This document shows positions 1 through 10,612 of a stretch of 64,000 nucleotides of DNA, in pieces (positions within the stretch are counted from its first letter, which is position 1; every line of letters begins with the position of its first letter). A program made the translations under genes and the position numbers. Source of the DNA: Theropithecus gelada (taxonomy: Eukaryota > Chordata > Mammalia > Primates > Cercopithecidae); NCBI RefSeq assembly GCF_003255815.1, contig NC_037689.1, positions 22,049,829-22,113,828 on the forward strand, read 5' to 3'. The notes under the pieces were generated by a model. That model had not been told where the DNA came from. It was given only the letters and a program-made list of their open reading frames with translations, and did not search any database.

Positions 1-23
1 TACTACTACTACTACTACTACTG
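1..23. repeat. (TAC)n trinucleotide microsatellite
   Basis: Seven and a half tandem copies of the triplet open the window and then decay into a few imperfect triplets up to about position 50. The left limit is cut by the window edge. Confidence 0.85.
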
Positions 24-299
24 CCACCACTACTACCTGTAGTAGATATTTACTAAACGTTTATGAAATAATGAATGAATTACCATGAGAGCGCCATGAG
101 AGACTTAAGGTACCCTAAAGTGTAGAATACAGAGTGAGGCCTTTTTTCAAACCTTAACCTGACATGTCTAAACTCCTCCTATATTCTTGGATCCTTTTCC
201 TATTGTGAGCACAAAATGTAAACATTCTGCAGTTTCTGCTCTTGTCTGTTTCTCTACAAGATATGGTGACCTCTATACTTTATCTTGAATTCAGGGCCT

Positions 300-593
300 T
301 CACACATTCTACTTTTGCTAACTAACCCTCTGTGGCAGCTTATATTTTTCCAATATGGCCACAACAATATCTCCTAGGCCACATGTTCCTCTACAATCCA
401 TGTGACCTTGACATTCCTCTCATCAGGAGGGAGGTACATGTAACCTCTTCTGAACTCTTGGTGGGCTGATATCTCATTTGTAACAAATAGAATGTGATGG
501 AAATAACACGGTATGGCATCCAAGGCTAAATTATAAAAAGTAATGCAGCTTCCATCTTAAATGTTGCAGCACTCACATTTGGAGCCTTGGGCT
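300..593. repeat. old interspersed repeat, family not named
   Basis: The stretch (a few words such as 'caaggctaaattataaaa' near 520) looks to me like a widespread old mammalian interspersed repeat, but I cannot name the family. Positions 24-299 show nothing I recognise. No plausible coding frame is present. A RepeatMasker run would settle the name. Confidence 0.3.
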
Positions 594-958
594 NNNNNNN
601 NNNNNNNNNNNNNNNNNNNNNNNNNNNNNNNNNNNNNNNNNNNNNNNNNNNNNNNNNNNNNNNNNNNNNNNNNNNNNNNNNNNNNNNNNNNNNNNNNNNN
701 NNNNNNNNNNNNNNNNNNNNNNNNNNNNNNNNNNNNNNNNNNNNNNNNNNNNNNNNNNNNNNNNNNNNNNNNNNNNNNNNNNNNNNNNNNNNNNNNNNNN
801 NNNNNNNNNNNNNNNNNNNNNNNNNNNNNNNNNNNNNNNNNNNNNNNNNNNNNNNNNNNNNNNNNNNNNNNNNNNNNNNNNNNNNNNNNNNNNNNNNNNN
901 NNNNNNNNNNNNNNNNNNNNNNNNNNNNNNNNNNNNNNNNNNNNNNNNNNNNNNNNNN
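594..958. other. assembly gap (365 N)
   Basis: Run of N. It hides the 3' end (3' UTR end, poly-A and any target-site duplication) of the minus-strand L1 that begins at 959. Frames that cross it are meaningless. Confidence 0.99.
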
Positions 959-3648
959 TCCAAGTGATCTCATTGTTCAGTTCCCACCTATGAGTGAGAA
1001 CATGCCGTGTTTGGTTTTCTGTTCTTGTGATAGTTTGCTAAGAATGATGGTTTCCAGCTGCATCCATGTCCCTACAAAGGACACAAACTCATCCTTTTTT
1101 ATGGCTGCATAGTATTCCATGGTGTATATGTGCCACATTTTCTTAATCCAGTCTGTCACTGATGGACATTTGGGTTGATTCCAAGTCTTTGCTATTGTGA
1201 ATAGTGCTGCAATAAACATACGTGTGCATGTGTCTTTATAGCAGCATGATTTATAATCCTTTGGGTATATACCCAGTAATGGGATGGCTGGGTCATATGG
1301 TACATCTAGTTCTAGATCCTTGAGGAATCGCCATACTGTTTTCCATAATGGTTGAACTAGTTTACAATCCCACCAACAGTGTAACAGTGTTCCTATTTCT
1401 CCACATCCTCTCCAGCACCTGTTGTTTCCTGACTTTTTAATGATCGCCATTCTAACTGGTGTGAGATGGTATCTCATTGTGGTTTTCATTTGCATTTCTC
1501 TGATGGCCAGTGATGATGAGCATTTTTTCATGTGTCTGTTGGCTGTATGAATGTCTTCTTTTGAGAAATGTCTGTTCATATCCTTTGCCCACTTTTTGAT
1601 GGGGTTGTTTGTTTTTTTTCTTGTAAATTTCTTTGAGTTCTTTGTAGGTTCTGGATATTAGCCCTTTGTCAGATGAGTAGATTGCAAAAATGTTCTTCCA
1701 TTCTGTAGGTTGCCTGTTCACTCTGATGGTAGTTTCTTTTGCTGTGCAGAAGCTCTTTAGTTTAATTAGATCTCATTTGTCAATTTTGGCTTTTGCTACC
1801 ATTGCTTTTGGTGTTTTAGACATGAAGTCTTTGCGCATGCCTTTGTCCTGAATGGTACTACCTAGGTTTTCCTCTAGAGTTTTTATGGTATTAGGTCTAA
1901 CATTTAAGTCTCCAATCCATCTTGAATTAATTTTCGTATAAGGAGTAAGGAAAGGATCCAGTTTCAGCTTTCTACTTATGGCTAGCCAATTTTCCCAGCA
2001 CCATTTATTAAATAGGGAATCCTTTCCCCATTTCCTGTTTCTCTCAGGTTTGTCAAAGATCAGATGGCTGTAGATGTGTGGTATTATTTCTGAGGACTCT
2101 GTTCTGTTCCATTGGTCTATATCTCTGTTTTGGTACCAGTACCATGCTGTTTTGGTTACTGTAGCCTTGTAGTATAGTTTGAAGTCAGGTAGCGTGATGC
2201 CTCCAGCTTTGTTCTTTTGACTTAGGATTGTCTTGGCAATGCGGGGTCTTTTTTGGTTCCATATGAACTTTAAAGCAGTTTTTTCCAATTCTGTGAAGAA
2301 ACTCATTGGTAGCTTGATGGGGATGGCATTGAATCTATAAATTACCTTGGGCAGTATGGCCATTGTCACGATATTGATTCTTCCTATCCATGAGCATGGT
2401 ATGTTCTTCCATTTGTTTGTGTCCTCTTTTATTTCACTGAGCAGTGGTTTATAGTTCTCCTTGAAGAGGTCCTTTACATCCCTTGTAAGTTGGATTCCTA
2501 AGTATTTTATTCTCTTTGAAGCAATTGTGAATGGAAATTCATTCATGATTTGGCTCTCTGTTTGTCTGTTATTGGTGTATAAGAATGCTTGTGATTTTTG
2601 CACATTAATTTTGTATCCTGAGACTTTGCTGAAGTTGCTTATCAGCTTAAGGAGATTTGGGGCTGAGACAATGGGGTTTTCTAACTATACAATCATGTCA
2701 TCTGCAAAGAGGGACAATTTGACTTCTTCTTTTCCTAACTGAATAGCCTTGATTTCTTTCTCTTGCCTGATTGCCCTAGCCAGAACTTCCAACACTATGT
2801 TGAACAGGAGTGGTGAGAGAGGGCATCCCTGTCTTGTGCCAGTTTTCAAAGGGAATTTTTCCAGTTTTTGCCCGTTCAGTATGATATTGGCTGTGGGTTT
2901 GTCATAAATAGCTCTTATTATTTTGAGGTACGTTCCATCAATACCGAATTTACTGAGCATTTTTAGCATGAAGGGCTGTTGAATTTTGTCAAAAGCCTTT
3001 TCTGCATCGATTGAGATAATCATGTGGTTCTTGTCTTTGGTTCTGTTTATATGCTGGATTATGTTTATTGATTTGCGAATGTTGAACCAGCCTTGCATCC
3101 CAGGGATGAAGCCCACTTGATCATGGTGGATAAGCTTTTTGATGTGTTGCTGAATCCGGTTTGCCAGCATTTTATTGAGGATTTTTGCATCGATGTTCAT
3201 CAGGGATATTGGTCTAAAATTCTCTTTTTTTGTTGTGTCTCTGCCAGGCTTTGGTATCAGGATGATGTTGGCCTCATAAAATGAGTTAGAGAGGATTCCC
3301 TCTTTTTCTATTGATTGGAATAGTTTCAGAAGGAATGGTACCAGCTCCTCCTTGTACCTCTGGTAGAATTCAGCTGTGAATCCATCGGGTCCTGGACTTT
3401 TTTTGGTTGGTAGGCTATTAATTATTGTCTCAATTTCAGAGCCCGCTATTGGTCTATTCAGGGATTCAACTTCTTCCTGGTTTAGTCTTGGAAGAGTGTA
3501 AGTGTCCAGGAAATTATCCATTTCTTCTAGATTTTCCAGTTTATTTGCGTAGAGGTGTTTATAGTATTCTCTGATGATAGTTTGTATTTCTGTGGGGTCG
3601 GTGGTGGTGATATCCCCTTTATCATTTTGTATTGCGTCTATTTGATTC
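959..3648 (-). mobile_element. L1 (LINE-1), 5'-truncated, fairly young
   Basis: Minus-strand L1 running from the 3' UTR (cut by the gap) up through most of ORF2. It ends abruptly inside ORF2 at about 3648, where a run of T (A on the element strand) joins it to the PRDX1 retrocopy. Its 3' half closely resembles the young L1 copies at 49.7-51 kb and 56.1-57.2 kb. No 5' UTR or ORF1 is present. The common orientation and lack of L1 sequence beyond the retrocopy make a template-switch chimera plausible. Confidence 0.93.
977..3648 (-). pseudogene. L1 ORF2 remnant (reverse transcriptase and C-terminal domain)
   Basis: ORF2 of L1 is the endonuclease-reverse transcriptase that nicks the target and copies RNA in place. 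Here the endonuclease and early RT are missing. Frame pieces at 2685-3648, 1773-2603, 1452-1721 and 977-1579 follow one another. The first ends with the RT catalytic motif FADD; the last holds the Cys-rich C-terminal part (CWRGCGEIGTLLHCWWDC). Breaks visible: a TAG just after FADDMIV at about 2685, a TGA where the young copies have Trp near 1771, and a frameshift in the T-rich tract near 1611-1620. It cannot make protein as assembled. Confidence 0.9.
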
Positions 3649-3662
3649 TTTTTTTTTTTTTT

Positions 3663-4437
3663 GAAGTCTTGTGTTTTACTCATGGGAAAAAAAAAAAAAA
3701 AATACAGAAGAGGTTTTGTTCTCATGGCTGCCCACTGCAGCCTGGCACTAAAACAGCCCAGCGCTCACTTCTGCTTGGAGAAATATTCTTTGCTCTTTTG
3801 GACATCAGGCTTGATGGTATCACTGCCAGGTTTCCAGCCAGCAGGGCACACTTCCCCATGTTTGTCAGTGAACTGGAAGGCCTGAACTAGTCTCAAAGTC
3901 TCATCCACAGAGCGGCCGACAGGGAGGTCATTTACAGTGATCTGCTGAAGAATACCCTTATCATCAATGATAAAGAGGCCCCTGAATGAAATGCCTTCAT
4001 TAGCCTTTAAGACCCCATAATCCTGAGCAATAGTGCACTTCGGGTCTGATACCAAAGGAATGTCATGGGTCCCAATCCTCCTTGTTTCTTAGGTGTGTTG
4101 ATCCATGCTAGATGACAGAAGTGAGAATCCACAGAAGCACCAATCACTTGGTAGTTGAGTTTCCTAAATTATTCTGCCCTATCACTGAAAGCGATGATCT
4201 CCGTAGGGCACACAAAGGTGAAGTCAAGAGGATAAAAGAAGAACACAACATATTTTCCTTTGTAGTCAGACAGGCTGATATCTTTAAACTGACCATCTGG
4301 CATAACGGCTGTGGCTTTGAAGTTGGGGGCAGGGTGCCCAATTTTAGCATTTCCTGAAGACATCTTCCTATCAGCAGTCCTAACACAAGTCACAGAAACA
4401 AACCACCAATGCCAGGCAAGAACAAAACGCCGATTTC
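3663..4437 (-). pseudogene. PRDX1 (retropseudogene): PRDX1 processed pseudogene (peroxiredoxin 1 retrocopy)
   Basis: The parent enzyme is a cytosolic 2-Cys peroxiredoxin that reduces H2O2 with thioredoxin. The retrocopy has no introns. On the minus strand the start codon is at 4361-4363, preceded by 5' UTR-like sequence to about 4437. The N-terminal piece contains the peroxidatic-cysteine motif FVCPTEI. A Glu codon has become TAA at 4169-4171, and a one-base deletion near 4063 shifts the frame. The C-terminal piece keeps the resolving-cysteine motif HGEVCPAGWKPG and ends at the normal-looking C-terminus SKEYFSKQK, stop at 3765-3767. About 100 bases of 3' UTR follow, then an A run (3649-3662 as T) joined directly to L1. 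With both a stop and a frameshift it is a dead copy. Confidence 0.93.
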
Positions 4438-4545
4438 ATGTCTTTCTTATTGTGAGTAGTGCTGTAGTAAACATATGCATGTGTCTTTATGATAGAACAA
4501 TTTTTATTTCTTTGGGTCTATCTCATAGATTTCTTATTATGCTGA
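4437..4545 (-). mobile_element. old L1 fragment
   Basis: About 70-100 bases resemble, with many differences, the ORF2 3' region seen at 1195-1275 (shared words 'agtgctg', 'gtgtctttat', 'tttgggt'). It is more diverged than the neighbouring L1 and represents a different part of the element, so it is not the missing 5' portion of the L1 at 959-3648. Confidence 0.6.
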
Positions 4546-4924
4546 TTTAATTTATATTTTTACTTCTGTAAGACTTTTAAAGTTATGATTAGAAATACTA
4601 CTTCTCTTTCATTGTTTTAACCTTTTATTCCTTCAATTTTATTAGTATGATTTTCTTTGTTTCTCTTCCGTAGTATGTGATTATTTGGCTCACCCTGATT
4701 TCCCATTTTCCGGATTATTTTTAAATTATTTTTGATTTCTGACTTTCTAAAATGAAGTATTATTTTCTCTCTGTAAATAATGTGTGTAGAGACTTTATTC
4801 ACGTAGATTTTTTTTCTATAGTTTTTGTATGCCCTGAGATGAACTGGGAGAGTGTTTTCAGCAACTGAAAAGTTTTGATTGCAATTCTTTATTTTTAAAT
4901 ATATTTGATGTTCCTCAATTGGCA
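4546..4924. other. no gene or recognisable repeat seen
   Basis: AT-rich sequence between the old L1 fragment and the ERV-L 5' LTR. A 117-codon minus-strand open frame overlaps it, but its Lys/Asn/Ile-rich composition is what AT-rich DNA gives by chance, and it runs into the LTR. Confidence 0.5.
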
Positions 4925-5334
4925 TGATGGTTAATATTGAATGTGAACTTGATTGAACTGAAGGATGCAAAGATGTTGTTCTAGGTGTTTCTGTGAGGGT
5001 GTTCTAGGTGTTTCTGTGAGGGTGTTGCCAAAAACGATTAATATTTGAGTCAGTGGTCTGGGAAAGGCAGACCTACCCTTAATCTTGGTGAGCGCCATCT
5101 AATCAGCTGCCAGTGTAGCTAGGATAAAAGCAGGCAGAAAATCATGAAAGGACTAGACTGGTCTATCCTCCCACTTACATCTTTCTCCTGGGCTTGATGC
5201 TTCCAGCCCTTGAATGTCGGACTCCAAGTTCTTCAGTTTTCAAACTCAGACTGGCTCTCCTTGCTCCTAAGCTCCTAAGCTTGCAGGTGGCCTATTGTGA
5301 GACCTTGTTATCATGTGAGTTAATACTTAATAAA

Positions 5335-5411
<77 letters not shown>

Positions 5412-5449
5412 TATTAGTTATATCCCTCTAGAGAACCCTGACTAATACC
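4925..5449 (+). repeat. 5' LTR of the ERV-L provirus (MLT2-like)
   Basis: Begins TGATGGTTAATATTG and ends CTCTAGAGAACCCTGACTAATACC. It shares long stretches with the 3' LTR at 11038-11419. A possible polyadenylation signal AATAAA lies at 5329-5334. Two features are specific to this copy: a tandem 23-base duplication at 4978-5023 and a (TC)n(TA)n expansion at 5337-5409. The family name MLT2-like is from memory. Confidence 0.85.
5337..5409. repeat. compound (TC)n(TA)n microsatellite
   Basis: About 19 TC units followed by about 18 TA units inside the 5' LTR, just after the AATAAA. It probably grew from a short pyrimidine/TA tract native to the LTR end. Expected to be length-polymorphic. Confidence 0.95.
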
Positions 5450-5454
5450 GATTT

Positions 5455-5472
5455 TGGTACCAGGAGTAGTTC
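5455..5472 (+). promoter_or_regulatory. primer-binding site, leucine-tRNA type
   Basis: TGGTACCAGGAGTAGTTC starts six bases after the 5' LTR. TGGT pairs with the tRNA 3' ACCA, and the first 14 bases match the complement of leucine tRNA 3' ends as I know them. This is the feature for which ERV-L is named. The last few bases are degenerate. Confidence 0.75.
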
Positions 5473-5979
5473 TAGAGGAACAGAATGTTAAGTTTGGAGT
5501 TCTTTTGTTGGTTTTGGGATTTCTGGATTTGGCTGATTAATATGATTGGACTGAAAAGTACTAGGGACTCTACTTCTAATAGTATGGAGAACACTGATAG
5601 TCCTTGGCATTAACTGTTTAGAGAGTTATGCAAAATAAATGCATTTGACACTCCTGATTCACCCCTCAGGAGAGGCAAGGAGTTTAGTGACTCTACACAT
5701 AATACCTTTAACCATATGTGGAGAACCAAAGAGCATAATGAAGCTGGTTGGTTGCTCCTAAGTTCAGTGGACAAAGTGATGAAAGAAAATGATGAACTCA
5801 GAGTTTCTAACTCCTAGCTTCAGAAGCAGATACTCAGCCTCAAATCTGCTAAGATTGCCCTGAGTGAGATCTTATCTCCTGTAGAGAAAGAGCTGAAACT
5901 GAAAAAACAAACACAAGCTTAGTATGCGAGTGGCTGACCTGCAATAAAAGGTGCATGTATAGCCTCACTAGGTATCTCC

Positions 5980-6930
5980 TGTTAAAGTGAAAGCATTGAT
6001 CAGAAAAATATGTGAGACTGCAACTTGGAATACAGACGTATGGCAGGACCCTAATGAAGCTGAGGATGCTGAGTTTGTAAACTATGATGAACCTTTTTTT
6101 TTTTTGCCAGAAGACACAGCTTCCCCATCCGCAGTCACAGCAACATCCCCTCCTAGACCCATGCTGCCATCAGCCTTTCCACCTTTGTCTGAGGAGATAA
6201 ACCCTGCACTGCCTGAGGCAACAATGATGGCCTCCCCTGAGGCAGTTGCCAGGTAAGATAATGTTGATTCTTTCTCCTCGGGAGGCACCCCCAACACCCC
6301 TGTTTTCTTCTAGACCTATAACTAAACTAAAGCCCCAGCAGACCCCTAGAGGTGAGGTTGAGAGTGAGACCCATGAAGATGTGTGCTACACTTGAAAAGA
6401 CTTGCTTGTGTTTTCTAATTTATATAAGCAGAAATCTGGAGAACTGGCATGGGAATGGATATTAAGAGTGTGGAGTAATGGTAGAAGGAACATAGAGTTG
6501 GATCAGGCTGGATTTATTGATTTGGGCCCATTGAGTAGAGACTGCATTTAATGTTGCAGCTTGGGGAATTAAAAAAGGCTCTAATAGTTTATTTGATTGG
6601 TTAGCTGGAATATGGATTAAAAGATGGCCCACTGTGAGTGAGCTGGAAATGCCTGATCTACTTTGGTTTAATGTAGAGAAAGGGATCCAAAGCCTAAGGG
6701 AGATTGAGATGGTGGAGTGGATTAGTCACTTTGGACCTCCTCATCTTAGCTGGGAGGGTCCAGATGATATATCCTTAAGTAATGCCTTGCAAAATAAATT
6801 TGGGAGTGCAGCACCTGCACCTTTGAAGAGTCCTATAATTGCTCTTCTCTGTATGTCAGATCTAACAGTGAGAACCACAGTCACTCAACTACAAAATTTA
6901 AATACAATAAGAATAATTGGATCCTGAGGA
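5980..6930 (+). pseudogene. ERV-L gag remnant
   Basis: The gag position between primer site and protease holds two readable pieces: 5987-6256 (89 codons, Pro/Ala-rich, with an internal T run at 6092-6104) and 6634-6927 (97 codons, includes MPDLLWFNVEKGIQ). Position and order match an ERV-L gag, which forms the particle shell. Stops and shifts separate the pieces and no zinc knuckle could be read with confidence. The assignment rests mostly on context. Confidence 0.6.
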
Positions 6931-7363
6931 GCCAGGGGCCAAGTTCAAACATCAAAGGCAAGGCAGGTATAATTACTGTAATGGACAGCAAAGGCAAAGC
7001 AGAAATCAAAATAGTCTGACTCATGTAGAGATCTGGTGTTGACTAGTTAGTCACAGTGTTCCTAGAAGTGAAATTGATAGGAAACCTACTGCATTCATAC
7101 TTAAGTTATATAATCAGAAAACTTCTAGGTCGAATGGATAAAAAAATTAATTTGAATTATAAGAACAGAATCATGACACCTCCATCAATTTCCAGACTTG
7201 AGCCACTTTATACACCCAAAAATCCCTTGAATGAAGGGGAGGCCATGTCCCTTTGAGAACGGATCCCACTACACTACCAACAATGTATGCTGTTAATCTT
7301 CTCCATCCTTCCTCAAGGGTAACTGTGCATTGGGGAAGTAAATATGACCAGACATTTTAGGGA

Positions 7364-7486
7364 CTATCAGACACTGGATACGAGCTGACATTGATTCCAG
7401 GAGACCCGAAACGTCATTGTGGTCCTCTAGTTAAAATAGGGGCTTATGCAGGTGAGGTAATTAATGCAACTTTAGCTCAAGATTGA
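7364..7486 (+). pseudogene. ERV-L protease remnant
   Basis: An open stretch contains the aspartic-protease active-site triad DTG at 7370-7378, followed by ELTLIPGDPK. A retroviral protease would cut the Gag-Pol precursor. The frame is closed by TGA at 7484-7486 and continues in the same frame into the RT piece beyond that stop. The retroviral assignment is clear from motif and order; activity is excluded. Confidence 0.75.
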
Positions 7487-8215
7487 CTTACAGTGGGTCC
7501 AGTGGGTCCCCGACCTTATCCAGTGGTCATTTCCCCAGTGCCAGAATGTAAAATTGGCAGAGACATATTTAGTAGCTGGAAGATCCCCTACGCTGCCTCC
7601 CTGATTGGTAGGGTGAAGGCTATTATGGTGAGAAAGTACAAATGGAAGGCATTAGAGCTGCCTCTACCTAGAAAAATAATAAATCAAAACCAATATTACA
7701 TCACTGGAGGGATTGCAATGATTAGTGCCACAATCAAGGACTTGAAAAACGCAGGGGTGGTGATTCCCACCACATCCCTATCCAATTGTCCCATTTGGTC
7801 TATGCAGAAGACAGATGGATCTTTGCGAATGACAATGGATTATTGTAAGCTTAACCAAGTGGTTACTCCAATTGCAACTACTGTACCAGATATGGTTTCA
7901 TTGCTTGAGCAAATTAACACATCTCCTGGTATCTGGTATGTAGCCATTGACTTGGCCCAATGTCCTGTCCATAAGGCCTGACAGAAACAATTTGCCTTCA
8001 GCAATACACTTATACTGTCCTACCTCAAGGGTATATTAACTCTCTGACTTTATGTCATAATCTTATTCGGAGTGACCTTGATCTCTGTTCACTTGCGCAA
8101 GATAACACATTGGTCGATTACATTGATGACATTATGGTGATTGAATCTAGTGAGCAAGAAATAAACATACTAGACTTACTGGTGAGATATTTCATGCCAG
8201 AGGATGGGAAATAAC
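7487..8215 (+). pseudogene. ERV-L reverse transcriptase remnant
   Basis: The 7493-7981 frame reads from the protease tail (PVVISPVPECKIGRDIF) into the RT fingers (KTDGSLRMTMDYCKLNQV, then WYVAIDLA). It stops with TGA at 7979-7981. After a small deletion the RT resumes in another frame at about 8000 with VLPQGY and the catalytic YIDD at 8119-8130. RT would copy viral RNA in the particle. One stop and one shift inside the domain make it non-functional. Confidence 0.85.
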
Positions 8216-8312
8216 TCCACCTAAAATTCAGGGAACTTCTACCTCAGTAAAATTTCTAGGGGTCCAGTGGTGTGGGGCCTGTCGAGATATTCCTTCTAAG
8301 GTAAAGGATAAA

Positions 8313-9290
8313 TTGATGCATTTGGCCCCTCCTATAACCAAGAAAGAGGCAAAACACCTAGTGGACCTGTTTGGATTTTGGAAGCAACACATTCTCCATT
8401 TGGGTGTGTTACGCCAGCCCATTTATCCACTGACCCAAAAGACTGCCAGTTTTGAGTGTTGCTCAGAACAGAAGCTTCTACAACAGGTCCAGGCTGTTGG
8501 GCAGACTGCTCTGTCACTTGGGCCATATGACCTAGCAGATCCAATGGTGCTTGAGGTATCAGTGGCAGATAAAGATGCTGTTTGGTGTTTTTGGCAAGTA
8601 CCCATAGGTTAAGCACAGCAGAGGACTCTAGGATTTTGGAGCAAGACCCTGCAATCTTCTGCAGATAACTACTCTCCTTTCAAGAGACAGCACTTGGCCT
8701 GTTACTGGGCTTTGGTGGAAATTGAACATTTGACTATGGGTCATCATGTCACCATGCTAGGTGAACGGCCTATCTAGCTGATGCATCTAGCCATAAAGTG
8801 GGTCATGCACAGTAGCATTCTATCATCAGTAGAAGTAGTATACACACGATTGGGCTTGAGCAGGCCCTAAAGGCAAAAGTATGTTACATGAGGAAGTGGC
8901 TCAAATGCCCATGGTCTCCATTCCTGCCACCCTGCCTTTTCTTCCCCAGCCTGCATCAGTGGCCTCATGGGGAGTTCCCTATGATCAGCTGACAGAGGAA
9001 GAGAAGACTAGAGCCTGGTTCACAGATGTTTCTGCATGATATGCAGGTGCCACCAGAAAGTAGAGAGCTGTAGCACTACAGTCCTTTTATAGGACATCCC
9101 TGAAGGACAGCAGTGAAGGGAAATCTTCCCAGTGGGCAGAACTTCGAGCAGCGCACCTGGTTGTGCACTTTGCATGGAAGGAGAAATGGCCAGATGTGCA
9201 ATTAAATACTGATTCATGGGCTGTAGCCAATGGTTTGGTTGGATGGTCAGAGACTTGGAAGAAGCATGAGAAAAATTGATGACAAAGAAA
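8313..9290 (+). pseudogene. ERV-L RT connection and RNase H remnant
   Basis: 8313-8612 is a 99-codon piece in the position of the RT thumb/connection (contains KKEAKHLVDLFGFWKQHILH). The RNase H core begins near 9010 with WFTDVSA, where the first catalytic Asp is readable, but TGA follows at 9037-9039. The rest of the domain is in pieces to about 9290. RNase H removes RNA from RNA-DNA hybrids. It is clearly decayed. Confidence 0.7.
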
Positions 9291-9489
9291 TTTGGGGAAG
9301 AACTATATGGATGAACCTCTCTGCGTGGTCAAAAACTGTGAAGATATTTGTATCCCATGTGAGTGCTCATCAATGGGTGACATTGGCAGAGGAGGATTTT
9401 AGTAATCAAGTGGATAGGATGACCTGTTCTGAGGACACTGCTCAGCCTTTTTCCAGCCGCCTCTGTCATCGCCCAATGGACCCAGGAAC

Positions 9490-10320
9490 AAAGTGCCCAT
9501 GGTGGCAGGGATGGAGGTTATGTATGGGCTCAGCAACATGGACTTCTACTCACTAAGGTTGACCTGGCTACAGCCACTGCTGAGTGCCCAATTTGTCAGC
9601 AGCAGACCAACACCGAGTCCTCAATATGGCACCATTCCTCTGGGCAATCAGCCAGCTACCTGGTGGCAGATTGAGTATATTGGCCCTCTTCCATCATGGA
9701 AAGGACAGAAGTTTGTCCTCACTGGAATATACCCTCATTTCAGATATGGGTTTGCCTATCCTGCATGCAATGCTTCTGCCAAGACTACAATTCATGGACT
9801 CATGGAATGCCTTATCCACCATCATGGTATTCCACACAGCATTGCCTCTGACCAAGGCACTTACTTGACAGCTAAAGAAGTGCATCAATGTGCTCATGCT
9901 GGTGGAATTCACTGGTCTTGCAATGTTCCCCATCATCCTGAAGCAGCTAGATTGATAGAACAGTGGAATGGCCTTTTGAAGTCACAATTACAACATCAAC
10001 TAGGTGACAATACTTTGCAAGTCTGGAGCAAAATTCTCCAGAAGGCCATGTATGCTCTGAATCAGCATACAGTGTATGGTACTGTTTCTCTCAAAGCCAG
10101 GATTCACAGGTCAAGGAATCAAAGGGTGGAAGTGGAAGTGGCACCCCTCACCATCACCCCTAGTGATCCACTAACAAAGTGTTTGCTTCCCGTTCCCACA
10201 ACAGGGATGCTGAGAGGGAGGAACGCTGCTACCAAGAGACAAAACAATTCCGTTAAACTTGAAGTTAAGATTGCCACATGGACATTTTGGGTTTCTCCTA
10301 TCTTTAAGTCAGTAGGCTAA
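9490..10320 (+). pseudogene. ERV-L integrase remnant
   Basis: The zinc-binding HHCC motif is readable in one frame: His codons at 9498-9500 and 9537-9539, and the Cys pair CPIC at 9585-9596. After a frame change near 9600 the core reads in the long frame that ends at 10320. It has GFAYPACNASAKTTI, SDQGTYLT (second catalytic Asp) and IEQWNGLLKSQL (catalytic Glu). Where the first catalytic Asp should lie, the sequence reads TGIYPHFRYG with no Asp. The integrase would be inactive even apart from the frameshift. Confidence 0.85.
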
Positions 10321-10330
10321 GAAGGGAGTT

Positions 10331-10470
10331 ACAGTGTTGGCTGGGGTGATTGACCTGGACTATCAAGATGAAATCAGTCTACTACTCCACAATGGAGGTA
10401 AGGAAGAGTATGCATGGAACACAGGAGATCCATTGGAATCATCTCTTAATATTACCATGCCCTGTGATTA
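10331..10470 (+). pseudogene. ERV-L dUTPase remnant
   Basis: Ten bases after the integrase frame ends, another frame reads GVIDLDYQDEI at 10343-10375, a recognisable dUTPase conserved motif, followed by a Gly-rich piece that closes soon after. dUTPase removes dUTP to keep uracil out of DNA. Its place after integrase is a known trait of ERV-L, so it supports the classification. Only part of the domain can be read. Confidence 0.65.
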
Positions 10471-10561
10471 AGGTCATTGGAAAACTACAACAGCCCAATC
10501 CTGGCAGAACTACACGTGACCTAGACCCTTCAGGAATGAAGGTTTGGGTCACTCCACCAGT

Positions 10562-10568
10562 AACAAAC

Positions 10569-10607
<39 letters not shown>

Positions 10608-10612
10608 AACAC
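10562..10612. repeat. (CAA)n microsatellite
   Basis: About 14 CAA units inside the 3' part of the provirus. It produces an artificial poly-Gln frame. It lies where little coding capacity remains. Confidence 0.95.

Noticed and set aside
526..1112. Long frames across the first N gap
   Set aside because: They consist of unknown residues from N and the antisense of an L1 3' end.
3765..4393. Functional peroxiredoxin gene
   Set aside because: Both catalytic cysteine motifs are visible, but a TAA replaces a Glu codon and a one-base deletion shifts the frame; no introns; A run at the 3' end. It is a processed pseudogene.
4617..4970. 117-codon minus-strand frame before the provirus
   Set aside because: Lys/Asn/Ile-rich composition expected from AT-rich DNA; it crosses the LTR boundary, so it cannot be an old conserved gene.
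5194..5445. 83-codon frame in the 5' LTR
   Set aside because: Ends in Leu-Ser and Tyr-Ile runs from the TC/TA microsatellite; LTR sequence, not a gene.
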